From: Clostridium sp. CAG:510
Lineage (GTDB): Bacteria; Bacillota; Clostridia; Lachnospirales; Lachnospiraceae
Length of the DNA stretch: 9,162 nt
NCBI GenBank assembly: GCA_000434615.1
Contig: FR880834.1
Coordinates: 167,869-177,030, forward strand
Reading direction: 5' to 3'
Below the pieces are notes generated by a model, which saw nothing but the letters and a program-made list of their open reading frames with translations, had not been told where the DNA came from and ran no database searches. Below are positions 1-4,881 of the stretch, in pieces (position 1 is the first letter of the stretch; each line of letters starts with the position of its first letter). Position numbers and translations under genes: made by a program.

Positions 1-400
1 TGTAGGGAGTTGCACCCTACATAATGCGATGCTGTCCGACTACACCCATTTTATGTCTGCAAGGGCTGTGCAGAGTTACGACAACCACTGGCATTCGCCT
101 GCCCGTAAGACCACTCACAGTACTTTGATGGTTGAAGTTCCGGCACCGTGGGATAGATGCCGGAAAATATACCGCAACATTAAATAAGGAGTCACCGCCT
201 ATAACGGCTACGTTTACGTAGGATGATTTCCACATTCATGAAAGTATAGGTTAGGTTGCGTTGTGTCAGTTCAACGCAAAGCCCCACAAGCCTTGCGACG
301 GCTCTTTAACAGCTTTCCGCTATGGGGCGAAAGGAGTGTCAATGTTGGAAAACACATGACAGTAAACAACAATGTGAAAAGCAATAAAACACATTGCTGA
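1..400 (-). ncRNA. Candidate large structured RNA downstream of tRNA-Gln (partial)
   Basis: No convincing gene lies here, but the minus strand is packed with hairpins. From its 5' side: a 7-bp stem (390-396/370-376); a 6-bp GCCCCA/TGGGGC helix closing two small hairpins; an 8-bp stem (272-279/256-263); CTACG-TAAA-CGTAG; an 8-bp TTCCGGCA/TGCCGGAA stem with a 12-nt loop; a 6-bp TCTGCA/TGCAGA stem with a 7-nt loop; and a 7-bp TGTAGGG/CCCTACA stem at the window edge. The loop AACTGACA could pair with a TGTCA segment about 80 nt upstream. Large ornate RNAs of the ROOL and GOLLD classes are known from Firmicutes phages beside tRNA genes, so position and density fit such an RNA, but I cannot confirm the class. 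The RNA probably continues left of the window. A 72-codon minus-strand frame (17-235) overlaps it and looks spurious. Confidence 0.5.
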
Positions 401-472
401 CAGGGCTAGCTGGATTCGAACCAGCGTATGCAGGAGTCAAAGTCCTGTGCCTTACCGCTTGGCGATAGCCCT
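401..472 (-). tRNA. tRNA-Gln (anticodon TTG)
   Basis: A full cloverleaf can be drawn. The acceptor stem is AGGGCTA/TAGCCCT (7 bp) and the D stem is GCC/GGC. The anticodon stem CAGGA/TCCTG carries the loop CTTTGAC, giving anticodon TTG. The T arm is GCTGG-TTCGAAT-CCAGC and the discriminator base is G. No CCA is encoded, so the end must be added by tRNA nucleotidyltransferase. The gene lies downstream of a minus-strand phage operon and upstream of the structured region, and is probably co-transcribed with them. A Gln tRNA reading CAA is a plausible phage codon-supply tRNA. Confidence 0.95.
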
Positions 473-609
473 ATATTGCCGGTAAGAAAGACCATCAGCT
501 TACCGGCTAATCGTGATACATTCGCAAAAATTATCTACAAACTGTTTTTTACGCCTACGCATGGTACTCTTTCAAATAGGGGAATTATTTGTCATTTCCC
601 ACACGCAGG
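473..609 (-). other. Non-coding spacer with 9-bp hairpin upstream of the tRNA
   Basis: No gene is supported here. A perfect 9-bp hairpin GCCGGTAAG/CTTACCGGC (478-507, 12-nt loop) sits six bases before the mature 5' end of the tRNA. It has no U-run on either strand, so it is not a typical terminator. It may be a processing structure in the pre-tRNA transcript or part of the same large RNA. A 20-codon minus-strand frame (MRRRKKQF...) is present but has only a weak ribosome site and is not called. Confidence 0.4.
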
Positions 610-753
610 CTATGTACACTTTTCATGCCTTGACTTCAACGGTTCGTAGGCATTCCCCAGCCTTCCATTAACCGCAAGTCCTTTAGGCTTTATGAATTTA
701 ACCCACTCTGTACGCATAAATGTGATAATTCGCATAGGTTCTGGTAACCACAT
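610..753 (-). CDS. Small unknown protein (47 aa)
   Basis: This reading frame starts six bases after the stop of the 132-aa gene and ends in TAG. The protein has a sensible mixed composition, with hydrophobic, basic and aromatic residues: it begins MWLPEPMRIITFMRTEWVKF and ends with a Lys/His/Glu-rich tail. I do not recognise a family. The nearest ribosome-site-like sequence (GGAAAGG) is about 18 nt from the ATG, which is far, so translation probably depends on coupling to the upstream gene or on an internal ATG at codon 7. It is the last apparent protein gene before the tRNA. Confidence 0.5.
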   Translation of the reverse strand: MWLPEPMRIITFMRTEWVKFIKPKGLAVNGRLGNAYEPLKSRHEKCT

Positions 754-759
754 ATATTT

Positions 760-1158
760 TTATTTCTTTAACCTTTCCTCGATTTCGCTAATCATTGCTT
801 GCACCAACTCTTTAGCAAACTTACTGTTGTTGTGCATTTTGATAAGCATATTGCCACGTCTTATTATTCTTTCCCAATCATCATCCGTCTTAGGATTAGC
901 ACACTCTTTATGGATTTTCCAAACCTCGGTGTATATTTCCTTTACTTCCGGTGGCATATCGTATATCTCCTTAACTGGCAAATCTTCTTTAGGCTCTTTA
1001 TCAAGCCTGATCTTTTGGTGCTTCATCTGACAGCTAACCATTTCCGTAACGTTCTCACGGTCTCTCTTGATTCCGTGACCTTGCAGAAACAACTCACATT
1101 GCAGGACTTCACCGCATTTTGAACATTCGTCTTTAATCTCTTTCCCAAATATCTGCAT
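760..1158 (-). CDS. Hypothetical phage protein with N-terminal Cys cluster (132 aa)
   Basis: Residues 12-21 read CSKCGEVLQC, a CxxC knuckle with a third Cys, and C43 and H47 follow. A small metal-binding module in the first 50 residues is therefore possible. The rest is a charged, mostly helical domain (about 65-132) containing DDDWERIIRRGN and a C-terminal amphipathic helix ending ERLKK. I do not recognise the family. The gene starts 5 bases after the 39-aa membrane peptide stops, with only a weak purine stretch (AGAGA) as ribosome site, so it is likely translationally coupled. Metal binding is an inference from the motif alone. Confidence 0.75.
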   Translation of the reverse strand: MQIFGKEIKDECSKCGEVLQCELFLQGHGIKRDRENVTEMVSCQMKHQKIRLDKEPKEDLPVKEIYDMPPEVKEIYTEVWKIHKECANPKTDDDWERIIRRGNMLIKMHNNSKFAKELVQAMISEIEERLKK

Positions 1159-1162
1159 ACGC

Positions 1163-1282
1163 TTAATCTCTACTGATGACTATTGTTCTTAAAAGTATTC
1201 CGATGATGAACAGGATATATACCCATACAGGAGCCTGCAATTGAACCAGTATCCATGCTAAAACTATGTAAATGAAAATCAT
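1163..1282 (-). CDS. 39-aa single-pass membrane peptide
   Basis: The ATG shares one base with the TAA stop of the MazG-like gene (TAATG), a classic translational-coupling junction, and GAGGG lies about 10 nt upstream. The peptide is almost entirely hydrophobic: MIFIYIVLAWILVQLQAPVW, then VYILFIIGILL, ending in the basic tail RTIVISRD. It probably spans the membrane once or as a hairpin, with the basic end inside. Tiny membrane proteins are common in phage operons (holin-like, superinfection or toxin-like roles), but nothing here picks one. The next gene begins 5 bases after its stop, which supports a real reading frame. Confidence 0.65.
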   Translation of the reverse strand: MIFIYIVLAWILVQLQAPVWVYILFIIGILLRTIVISRD

Positions 1283-1701
1283 TACACATCACCCTCTTCC
1301 CTATGGTTTGCCCGATCAATGTCAAATCCTTCCGGGTAACGTGCCTTCAGCTTGTCTACATTTATCTGCATGATTTCTTCCAGATTCCAGCCAAAGGATT
1401 CACACAACATTGCCAAGTACCAGCAAATGTCACCAGCTTCTTTCTTGGCATGGTTAATATCAAGTTCATTTTCATGGAACACCCACTTCTTCACCATGTC
1501 GTTGAACTCGCCAACTTCTCCAGAAAGTCCAAGGCATGCGTTAAAGATGCCGCCAATATCAAGATGTCGTTCATCTTCTGCAATCAAATTCTGCTGTAAC
1601 AGATATTTCATATCACAAGTCAGCATTTCTTTAAGCAATCTGTCTGTTGCCTTACCGTCATTCGTTCTCATTGCATGTTCCTGATATTCATTACCTGTCA
1701 A
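1282..1701 (-). CDS. MazG-like nucleoside triphosphate pyrophosphohydrolase (139 aa)
   Basis: MazG-fold enzymes hydrolyse NTPs or dNTPs to the monophosphate and pyrophosphate using Mg2+ held by an ExxE...ExxD set. Both halves are visible: GEVGEFND (E62, E65) and KKEAGDICWYLA (E88, D91), followed by the helix and KLKARYPEGFD typical of phage single-domain members. At 139 aa it is a one-domain form. The start is TTG, chosen because AGGAG lies 8 nt upstream. In phages such enzymes are thought to clean nucleotide pools or lower ppGpp, but the substrate cannot be read from the sequence. It heads an operon with the 39-aa, 132-aa and 47-aa genes. Confidence 0.9.
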   Translation of the reverse strand: MTGNEYQEHAMRTNDGKATDRLLKEMLTCDMKYLLQQNLIAEDERHLDIGGIFNACLGLSGEVGEFNDMVKKWVFHENELDINHAKKEAGDICWYLAMLCESFGWNLEEIMQINVDKLKARYPEGFDIDRANHREEGDV

Positions 1702-1790
1702 TTCTCTATCTCCTTTTCATCAGCCATTCATACACCGTATATTTATATATTATATATACCCTATATCATTCGGTTTTGATTAACCTATAT

Positions 1791-1871
1791 CTATCTATGT
1801 TTCCTTAAAGGGGTCTTTTTTATTTTTGAAAATATTTTAGGGGCTAAGTAAGGGCTTTTTCTCCTTTTCAT
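1791..1871 (-). CDS. Possible 26-aa highly basic peptide
   Basis: An ATG preceded by GGAGGGGG at about 7-nt spacing opens a 26-codon frame ending TAG. The product starts MKRRKSPYLAPK and ends KKTPLRKHR, with about ten Lys/Arg and no acidic residue. Such a composition suggests nucleic-acid or ribosome binding, or a leader peptide upstream of the MazG operon. It lies in an otherwise gene-free 320-bp gap. Length and low complexity make chance occurrence possible. Confidence 0.35.
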   Translation of the reverse strand: MKRRKSPYLAPKIFSKIKKTPLRKHR

Positions 1872-1910
1872 TTAACCCCCTCCCCCACCTGCTGACCTTG
1901 CCAGGAACAG

Positions 1911-1993
1911 TTTGGAAAATTGTAGTTATTGTACCACTCATTTAATACAATTCTTTCCAACTATGCGCAAAATATCTATTTAGCGCATAGTTG
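1911..1993. repeat. Two adjoining inverted repeats in the 1702-2023 gap
   Basis: The first is imperfect: TTGGAAAATTGT (1911-1922) against ACAATTCTTTCCAA (about 1947-1960), differing by a 2-base insertion. The second is perfect over 11 bp: CAACTATGCGC (1958-1968) and GCGCATAGTTG (1983-1993) around a 14-nt spacer. The two overlap by three bases, so both hairpins cannot form fully at once. They lie downstream of the 224-aa gene and upstream of the MazG operon. They could be an operator, an RNA switch or a termination region. No U-run follows the 11-bp stem. Confidence 0.6.
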
Positions 1994-2000
1994 AATTTGT

Positions 2001-2025
2001 AAAACCCTTGAAAATACTGGGTTTT
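2001..2025 (-). terminator. Weak terminator-like hairpin at the end of the 224-aa gene
   Basis: AAAACCC/GGGTTTT forms a 7-bp stem around an 11-nt loop. It overlaps the TAA stop of the 224-aa gene. The U-rich 3' arm on the minus strand resembles a weak intrinsic terminator, but there is no long U-tract after it. Confidence 0.35.
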
Positions 2026-2698
2026 AAATTGTATAAAATTGTGTATCACTTTTGGACCTGTCGGAGCCTTCCCATTGTTCCGAATTTTCTGACAATTCAA
2101 GCGATTTTACAGCTCCCAAAACTGGCAAGTCAGCAGCGCACAGAGCCTTTTCTGTATCGGTCATCTGTGAGCGTGTGCCGGGCATGTTCCATCCGTGCAC
2201 TTTGTTTAATTTTGGCAAAATTTTCATAGGATGTATACTCTTATCTTTCATCAGTGAGAAAAGGCTTTCTTCGTTATCTTCTGAGATTTTTTTCTGCAAG
2301 TTTGAACGCTGAGAGCTTAACCGCCCACTATTCCAGTCATGTATAGTTACTTTGTCAATTCCTGACATATCGCAAAAGGCTTTTAAATACACTTCTTGAT
2401 TATGTTTATAACAGAGACGTTTATATATATTATTATATATATACTCAACTTTAGTTATGTCATACTCGTTATATCGTGCATTTTCTTTTCTTAAAAATTT
2501 ATTGCATGGCTTAAAAAGAACGTTATATAGTTCTGCTATAATGTCAAGCCATATTAGCGGTTTTATATTGTCTTCTTTTACATCATTTTCAATACAGTAA
2601 TTTCTAACGATGTCAAAGGCAATATTCCGCATGTCTTCCACTGATGTTATTTCCTGGCCGTCTGTAGTTTGATATATTTTTTTATGCCTATCATTCAT
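2024..2698 (-). CDS. Putative DNA-binding phage protein (224 aa)
   Basis: The N-terminal half (1-100) is helical and charged. Residues about 104-124 (VYLKAFCDMSGIDKVTIHDW) look like a helix-turn-helix: helix, Gly turn, then a Thr/Ile-His-Asp-Trp recognition helix. This is followed by a Ser/Gln/Lys-rich segment and a conserved-looking GWNMPGTRSQ (169-178). The C-terminus is acidic and Ser-rich. I recall this architecture (HTH-like segment, then a 'WNMPG' box) from Firmicutes prophages, where it carries no settled function. A regulator or small-terminase-like DNA binder are both possible. It has its own upstream gap with a palindrome and a weak ribosome site (AGGA). The use of TTA, ATA and AGA codons matches neighbouring AT-rich genes. 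Confidence 0.75.
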   Translation of the reverse strand: MNDRHKKIYQTTDGQEITSVEDMRNIAFDIVRNYCIENDVKEDNIKPLIWLDIIAELYNVLFKPCNKFLRKENARYNEYDITKVEYIYNNIYKRLCYKHNQEVYLKAFCDMSGIDKVTIHDWNSGRLSSQRSNLQKKISEDNEESLFSLMKDKSIHPMKILPKLNKVHGWNMPGTRSQMTDTEKALCAADLPVLGAVKSLELSENSEQWEGSDRSKSDTQFYTI

Positions 2699-2717
2699 CT
2701 TACCACGTCCTAAATAT

Positions 2718-2731
2718 TGATATATATATCA
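2718..2731. promoter_or_regulatory. 14-bp perfect palindrome upstream of the 224-aa gene
   Basis: TGATATATATATCA is a perfect dyad 20 bp upstream of the ATG. It lies between TTGAAA (2734-2739, minus strand) and the gene, so it overlaps the likely core promoter. An operator role, perhaps autoregulation by the HTH-like product, is an inference. The AT-repeat nature makes chance symmetry more likely than usual. Confidence 0.35.
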
Positions 2732-2793
2732 TATTTCAACACGTAAAAAAATGGTAGTCTATTTTTTTGTAGTTTTTAGTCGGTTTTACAAAC

Positions 2794-2818
2794 AAAAAAG
2801 ACCGGATTCCTTCCGGCC
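2794..2818 (-). terminator. Intrinsic terminator (distal of two)
   Basis: On the minus strand GGCCGGA/TCCGGTC forms a 7-bp stem (one G-U) with a 5-nt loop, followed directly by six T. It is the second terminator downstream of the ribbon-helix-helix gene and would insulate the 224-aa gene. On the plus strand only a short TTTC follows. Confidence 0.85.
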
Positions 2819-2851
2819 TTTCAAGATGTCTTGCACTCTTTAACTTCAATC

Positions 2852-2883
2852 AAAAAAAGGGCATACTTTTTACATATGCCCTT
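2852..2883 (-). terminator. Intrinsic terminator of the ribbon-helix-helix gene
   Basis: A 9-bp stem AAGGGCATA/TATGCCCTT with a 9-nt loop is followed on the minus strand by a run of seven T (2852-2858, including the A-T base pairs at the stem foot). It sits about 75 bp after the stop of the regulator gene. With the next hairpin it forms a tandem terminator pair. Confidence 0.88.
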
Positions 2884-2956
2884 GAAAACGTTTTATTGTT
2901 TATTTGTACTCAAAAATCAAAGTCAATTCTGCTTCTGGGTCATTTTCGCACTGTAT

Positions 2957-3157
2957 TTAATATTTTTTTGTGTTCTCCATCCGTCTGTCCAGATCGTCCA
3001 AATATTCCAATACAGCAGCTACTGCTATATCATTTATAGACACATTATGCTTTTTTATACGTTCCCTCGTTCCTTTGGGCATCCTGATTTGTGCAAGATC
3101 ATATTTTTGCCGGTAGGCATCTACCGCTTTTCGTGTATATTCCGGGGTTTTTTTCAT
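2957..3157 (-). CDS. Ribbon-helix-helix (Arc/CopG-type) regulator (66 aa)
   Basis: The fold needs one DNA-contacting beta strand followed by two helices, and works as a dimer. Residues 20-27 (DLAQIRMP) match the strand, 28-38 (KGTRERIKKHN) the first helix and 40-56 (SINDIAVAAVLEYLDDL) the second, with the usual Ser-x-Asn start of helix two. A basic N-terminal arm (MKKTPEYTRKAVDAYRQKY) precedes it. I start at the internal ATG because AGGAGGT lies 7 nt upstream; a further ATG 15 codons earlier has no ribosome site. It is transcribed from a strong promoter divergent from the small-gene operon, which suggests it controls that pair of promoters. An in-frame 18-codon open stretch follows its TAA stop. 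Confidence 0.88.
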   Translation of the reverse strand: MKKTPEYTRKAVDAYRQKYDLAQIRMPKGTRERIKKHNVSINDIAVAAVLEYLDDLDRRMENTKKY

Positions 3158-3190
3158 GTTTGGAACCTCCTTAGATTTTATTTTTTCTAT

Positions 3191-3219
3191 ATTATATATC
3201 AAATTATATGCTTTTGCAA
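3191..3219 (-). promoter_or_regulatory. Leftward sigma-A-type promoter for the RHH regulator
   Basis: TTGCAA, exactly 17 bp, then TATAAT on the minus strand, 34 bp before the chosen ATG. This is close to consensus. The resulting leader is very short (about 28 nt) and carries the AGGAGGT ribosome site. Confidence 0.85.
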
Positions 3220-3255
3220 TATAAATATTTATCTATAAATTTTTATATAAATATA

Positions 3256-3284
3256 TTGACATTTAATATATAACATGTTATATT
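3256..3284 (+). promoter_or_regulatory. Rightward sigma-A-type promoter for the small-gene operon
   Basis: A perfect TTGACA, 17-bp spacer and TATATT. Transcription would start near 3291 and give a roughly 100-nt leader containing a GC-rich hairpin before the first gene. The -35 boxes of this and the leftward promoter are 36 bp apart, facing away from each other. Confidence 0.85.
3268..3283. promoter_or_regulatory. 16-bp palindromic operator in the rightward promoter
   Basis: ATATAACATGTTATAT is a perfect 16-bp dyad that fills the end of the spacer and most of the -10 box. A protein bound here would block RNA polymerase. The adjacent divergently transcribed RHH protein is the obvious candidate binder, though RHH sites are often shorter and tandem, so another repressor is possible. 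Confidence 0.6.
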
Positions 3285-3303
3285 ATCTATATCAAATAAA
3301 AGA

Positions 3304-3337
3304 GCCGTCCGGGAATCCTGGCAGATAGTCGGGCGGC
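3304..3337 (+). other. Leader hairpin of the small-gene operon
   Basis: GCCGTCC/GGGCGGC forms a 7-bp stem with one G-U pair, starting about 13 nt after the predicted transcription start. An inner CCGGG/CCTGG pairing is an alternative. It resembles the GC-rich hairpins that follow the genes downstream. It may stabilise the mRNA 5' end or regulate it. Confidence 0.5.
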
Positions 3338-3391
3338 ACCCAAAAAAGAAAGGCACCCAGATTATAGCACGGGTGAAAAGGTAAAAGCAAT

Positions 3392-3535
3392 ATGAGCCGA
3401 ATTGAAGAGCTAGAAAAGGAGTTAATAAAGGTTTGCGGCACTTATGAAAATGACTGCTCCAAGTGCCCGAAACAGAAGGAATGTGAAGAATATTGCAAAT
3501 TGTCGCGGAAAGATAAGGAGGCGAAAAAATGTTAA
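3392..3535 (+). CDS. Small Cys-rich protein (47 aa)
   Basis: The first ~14 residues (MSRIEELEKELIKV) form a short Leu-zipper-like helix. Then come Cys 15, 22, 25, 31 and 35 in a CxxxxxxCxxCxxxxxCxxxC pattern with Lys/Glu between them, suggesting a small zinc-binding knuckle. The last residue is also Cys. AAAAGG precedes the ATG at about 9 nt. The 3' end overlaps the next gene by 7 bases, so the two are coupled. It is the only gene in this run that ends in TAA and has no hairpin element after it. Function unknown. Confidence 0.7.
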   Translation: MSRIEELEKELIKVCGTYENDCSKCPKQKECEEYCKLSRKDKEAKKC

Positions 3536-3786
3536 TAATTGGGAATTTAGCAGATGGAAAAAGGTGTGTATACGATTTGCCGTCAGAAATTAAGACGGCG
3601 GAGCAAATGCAAAGTCTTATATATGGCTCCAACAATGGAAGGCTTGCAGAAAGCCAACGCCCGGAGCTTTACAACCAGCCTAAGCTTTTAGGGCTTAATG
3701 GTCCGATGTGGAACGGCTGGGGAACCCTTAAAAGCACAGGCGAAACGGTGGCGGTTATCCGCTACGAAAAGCCTTGTAAATATTAG
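3529..3786 (+). CDS. Unknown small protein (85 aa)
   Basis: AAGGAGG lies 8 nt before the ATG, inside the end of the previous gene. The N-terminus MLIIGNLADGKRCVYDLPSE looks like a beta hairpin, followed by a helix (TAEQMQSLIYG), a polar stretch rich in Asn/Pro, and the ending GETVAVIRYEKPCKY. It has no signal peptide or membrane segment. I do not recognise the family. It ends in TAG immediately followed by a structured GC-rich element. Confidence 0.75.
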   Translation: MLIIGNLADGKRCVYDLPSEIKTAEQMQSLIYGSNNGRLAESQRPELYNQPKLLGLNGPMWNGWGTLKSTGETVAVIRYEKPCKY

Positions 3787-3836
3787 CCGAAACGCTCCGC
3801 CCTGGGGCGTCAGCCGTGGGATGGTCTCCCGGCTAT
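3784..3836 (+). repeat. Post-stop structured element 1
   Basis: Starting from the TAG stop: TAGCCG...CGGCTA can close the whole element. Inside are CGCCC-tg-GGGCG (3798-3809) and an AGCCG(t)GGG.../CCCGGCT hairpin (3812-3834). Its right half, CCCGGCTAT, is shared with the element after the 64-aa gene, and its left half, TAGyCGAAACnnC, with the element after the 129-aa gene. No U-run follows, so it is not an intrinsic terminator. Confidence 0.6.
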
Positions 3837-3863
3837 GATGATGGCAGACCAGAAAGGGAAAAG

Positions 3864-4253
3864 ATGACAAAATTAAAATTTGAAAATAACAAGATTTATA
3901 GCACTTCCAATCTTAGCGAAAGAACAGATGTTTTTGAAATCGTGGAGAAAATCCCGCAGGGCTTTTTTGTTTGGAACATTGGCGAGAACATGGGAACACA
4001 TGAATATATACCAGTTTGCCAAGACCTGCACCCGGAAGACAAGACCAATTTTGAAATCAATATTGCAACACTTAAAGCCGTAAAAGTCACACCGGACGAA
4101 TGGAAAAAGCTAAACAAAGCAGCCGCATGGGGAATTGGAAACCTTACACAAGCAGAAAAAGCCTTGAAGAGCAAGCGCCGGGGCTACACATCCGACAGGA
4201 AAAGAGCAGCTGCAGAACTCACACTTGATATTTTCCGCAGGATTTGCAAATAG
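3864..4253 (+). CDS. Unknown phage/mobile-element protein (129 aa)
   Basis: The start is the ATG after GAAAGGG; an upstream in-frame ATG (3816) would read through the structured element and has no ribosome site. The N-terminal half (MTKLKFENNKIYSTSNLSER, then VFEIVEKI, FFVWNI) is beta-rich, like small phage proteins that start with a 'K-x-Y-x-T/S-R' strand. The C-terminal half (about 74-129) is helical and strongly basic, with KSKRRGYTSDRKRAAAEL, and could bind nucleic acid. No catalytic motif is visible. It ends in TAG followed by a GC-rich hairpin. Confidence 0.78.
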   Translation: MTKLKFENNKIYSTSNLSERTDVFEIVEKIPQGFFVWNIGENMGTHEYIPVCQDLHPEDKTNFEINIATLKAVKVTPDEWKKLNKAAAWGIGNLTQAEKALKSKRRGYTSDRKRAAAELTLDIFRRICK

Positions 4254-4309
4254 TCGAAACCGCCGCCCGGCGGTCTGTAGGAACTGTCCCACCTGCACCG
4301 ATGAGACAG
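4251..4309 (+). repeat. Post-stop structured element 2
   Basis: TAGTCGAAACC opens the element, as in element 1. A perfect ACCGCC-gccc-GGCGGT hairpin (4259-4274) is followed by CTGTC/GACAG (4284-4288/4305-4309). There is no U-tract. It fills most of the space to the next gene. Confidence 0.55.
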
Positions 4310-4337
4310 GGCACACGATGAAAGGATGGTTAATATT

Positions 4338-4514
4338 ATGGAATTTATGGAGAAATTGCAGAAACAAAAAGATGATTCAAAATCTGCATACATTAAAGCT
4401 CGGGACGAATGGGCGGACACCAGAACCGCCGAAAATATCAAGGGCGACTTTGAAAAATGGAAAATTGTTTGTGATAGAAAGCGTGATTGTATGCGCTTGG
4501 GTGTACTTATTTAG
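4338..4514 (+). CDS. Small charged helical protein (58 aa)
   Basis: MEFMEKLQKQKDDSKSAYIK is followed by ARDEWADTRTAENIKGDFEK and ends in a Cys-containing basic stretch and LGVLI. The heptad-like charge pattern suggests one long helix or coiled coil. Two in-frame ATGs are possible (4326 and 4338). AAAGGA is about 11 nt before the second but directly abuts the first, so I use the second. It ends in TAG, whose G is the first base of the tRNA-like element. Family unknown. Confidence 0.65.
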   Translation: MEFMEKLQKQKDDSKSAYIKARDEWADTRTAENIKGDFEKWKIVCDRKRDCMRLGVLI

Positions 4515-4559
4515 GCAAGCGGCGGCGGTTCCCGGGGTTCGATTCCCCGGCTTGCTTTT
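4514..4559 (+). repeat. tRNA-like minihelix (acceptor stem plus T-arm) after a stop codon
   Basis: GGCAAGC (4514-4520) pairs with GCTTGCT (4550-4556) as a 7-bp acceptor-like stem. CGGGG-TTCGATT-CCCCG (4533-4549) is a textbook T-arm with all conserved loop bases. Only 12 nt (GGCGGCGGTTCC) replace the D arm, anticodon arm and variable loop. No CCA follows; TTTT does, so the structure could also act as a terminator. A GNRA-capped hairpin CCCG-GAAA-CGGG (4561-4572) follows at once. RNase P is known to accept acceptor/T-arm minihelices, so processing here is a fair inference. Confidence 0.6.
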
Positions 4560-4601
4560 ACCCGGAAACGGGAAAAATTGAAAATATGGAGGAATAGGAA
4601 C

Positions 4602-4796
4602 ATGACAAGAATTGAAAAAATGCGAAAAGATGGATACCCAAATATCATAAAAGGGAACGGAGGATTTAGGGCGTATTTGAAAGATATGCAACCTTTAGGC
4701 GGTGGAGATTATATGGCTATATATCGCTATCCCGGTGGGGAATGCTGTCACAGCCTGGAAGAAATAAAAAAATGCTTTGAAATCATCGAACAATAG
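4602..4796 (+). CDS. Unknown small protein (64 aa)
   Basis: I start at MTRIEKMRKDGYPNIIKG because GGAGG lies 9 nt before that ATG; an ATG eight codons upstream precedes the ribosome site. The middle reads GGGDYMAIYRYPGGECCHSL, followed by EEIKKCFEIIEQ: two strands with a Gly turn, then a helix. The neighbouring 63-aa protein shows a similar Y-x-G-x-x-x-E-E/L pattern, so the two may be distant relatives. No catalytic motif is seen. Ends in TAG with a hairpin element directly after. Confidence 0.75.
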   Translation: MTRIEKMRKDGYPNIIKGNGGFRAYLKDMQPLGGGDYMAIYRYPGGECCHSLEEIKKCFEIIEQ

Positions 4797-4834
4797 CCGC
4801 CGCAGAGGATGACAGCCGGGAGCGATGCCCGGCT
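4794..4834 (+). repeat. Post-stop structured element 4
   Basis: After TAGCCGCCGC, a perfect 7-bp hairpin AGCCGGG-agcgatg-CCCGGCT (4814-4834) forms. Its 7-nt loop AGCGATG shares the CGAT core with the T-loop TTCGATT of the tRNA-like element, and the 3' arm CCCGGCTAT equals that of element 1. A TTTTTT lies 14 nt further on, too far for a standard terminator. Confidence 0.6.
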
Positions 4835-4881
4835 ATATCTCTATACTTTTTTACAAATAATTTAAAATAAGGGGTGATTTT

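Noticed and set aside
1..46. Possible second tRNA at the left edge (stem TAGGG/CCCTA with loop TGCAACT)
   Set aside because: The loop lacks the conserved TTC, no anticodon arm can be placed at the right distance, and the acceptor is cut by the edge.
17..235. 72-codon minus-strand open frame
   Set aside because: It has no ribosome site, an odd composition, and overlaps many hairpins. A structured RNA explains the region better.
256..306. tRNA-like reading of the GCCCCA/TGGGGC multi-branch structure
   Set aside because: Only 48 nt between closing ends, no T-arm and no proper anticodon arm; treated as part of the structured RNA.
692..1122. Plus-strand frames opposite the 132-aa gene
   Set aside because: No ribosome sites, and the minus strand holds a tightly packed operon with coupled starts.
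1749..1777. TATAAT-like box as promoter of the MazG operon
   Set aside because: The AT-repeat makes -10 matches common and no acceptable -35 is found 16-18 bp upstream.
2831..3238. 135-codon plus-strand open frame
   Set aside because: Antisense to the RHH gene and its terminator; Phe/Tyr/Ile-rich composition is typical of a shadow frame.
3816..3863. Upstream ATG as start of the 129-aa gene
   Set aside because: It lies inside a structured element and lacks a ribosome site; the ATG at 3864 follows GAAAGGG.
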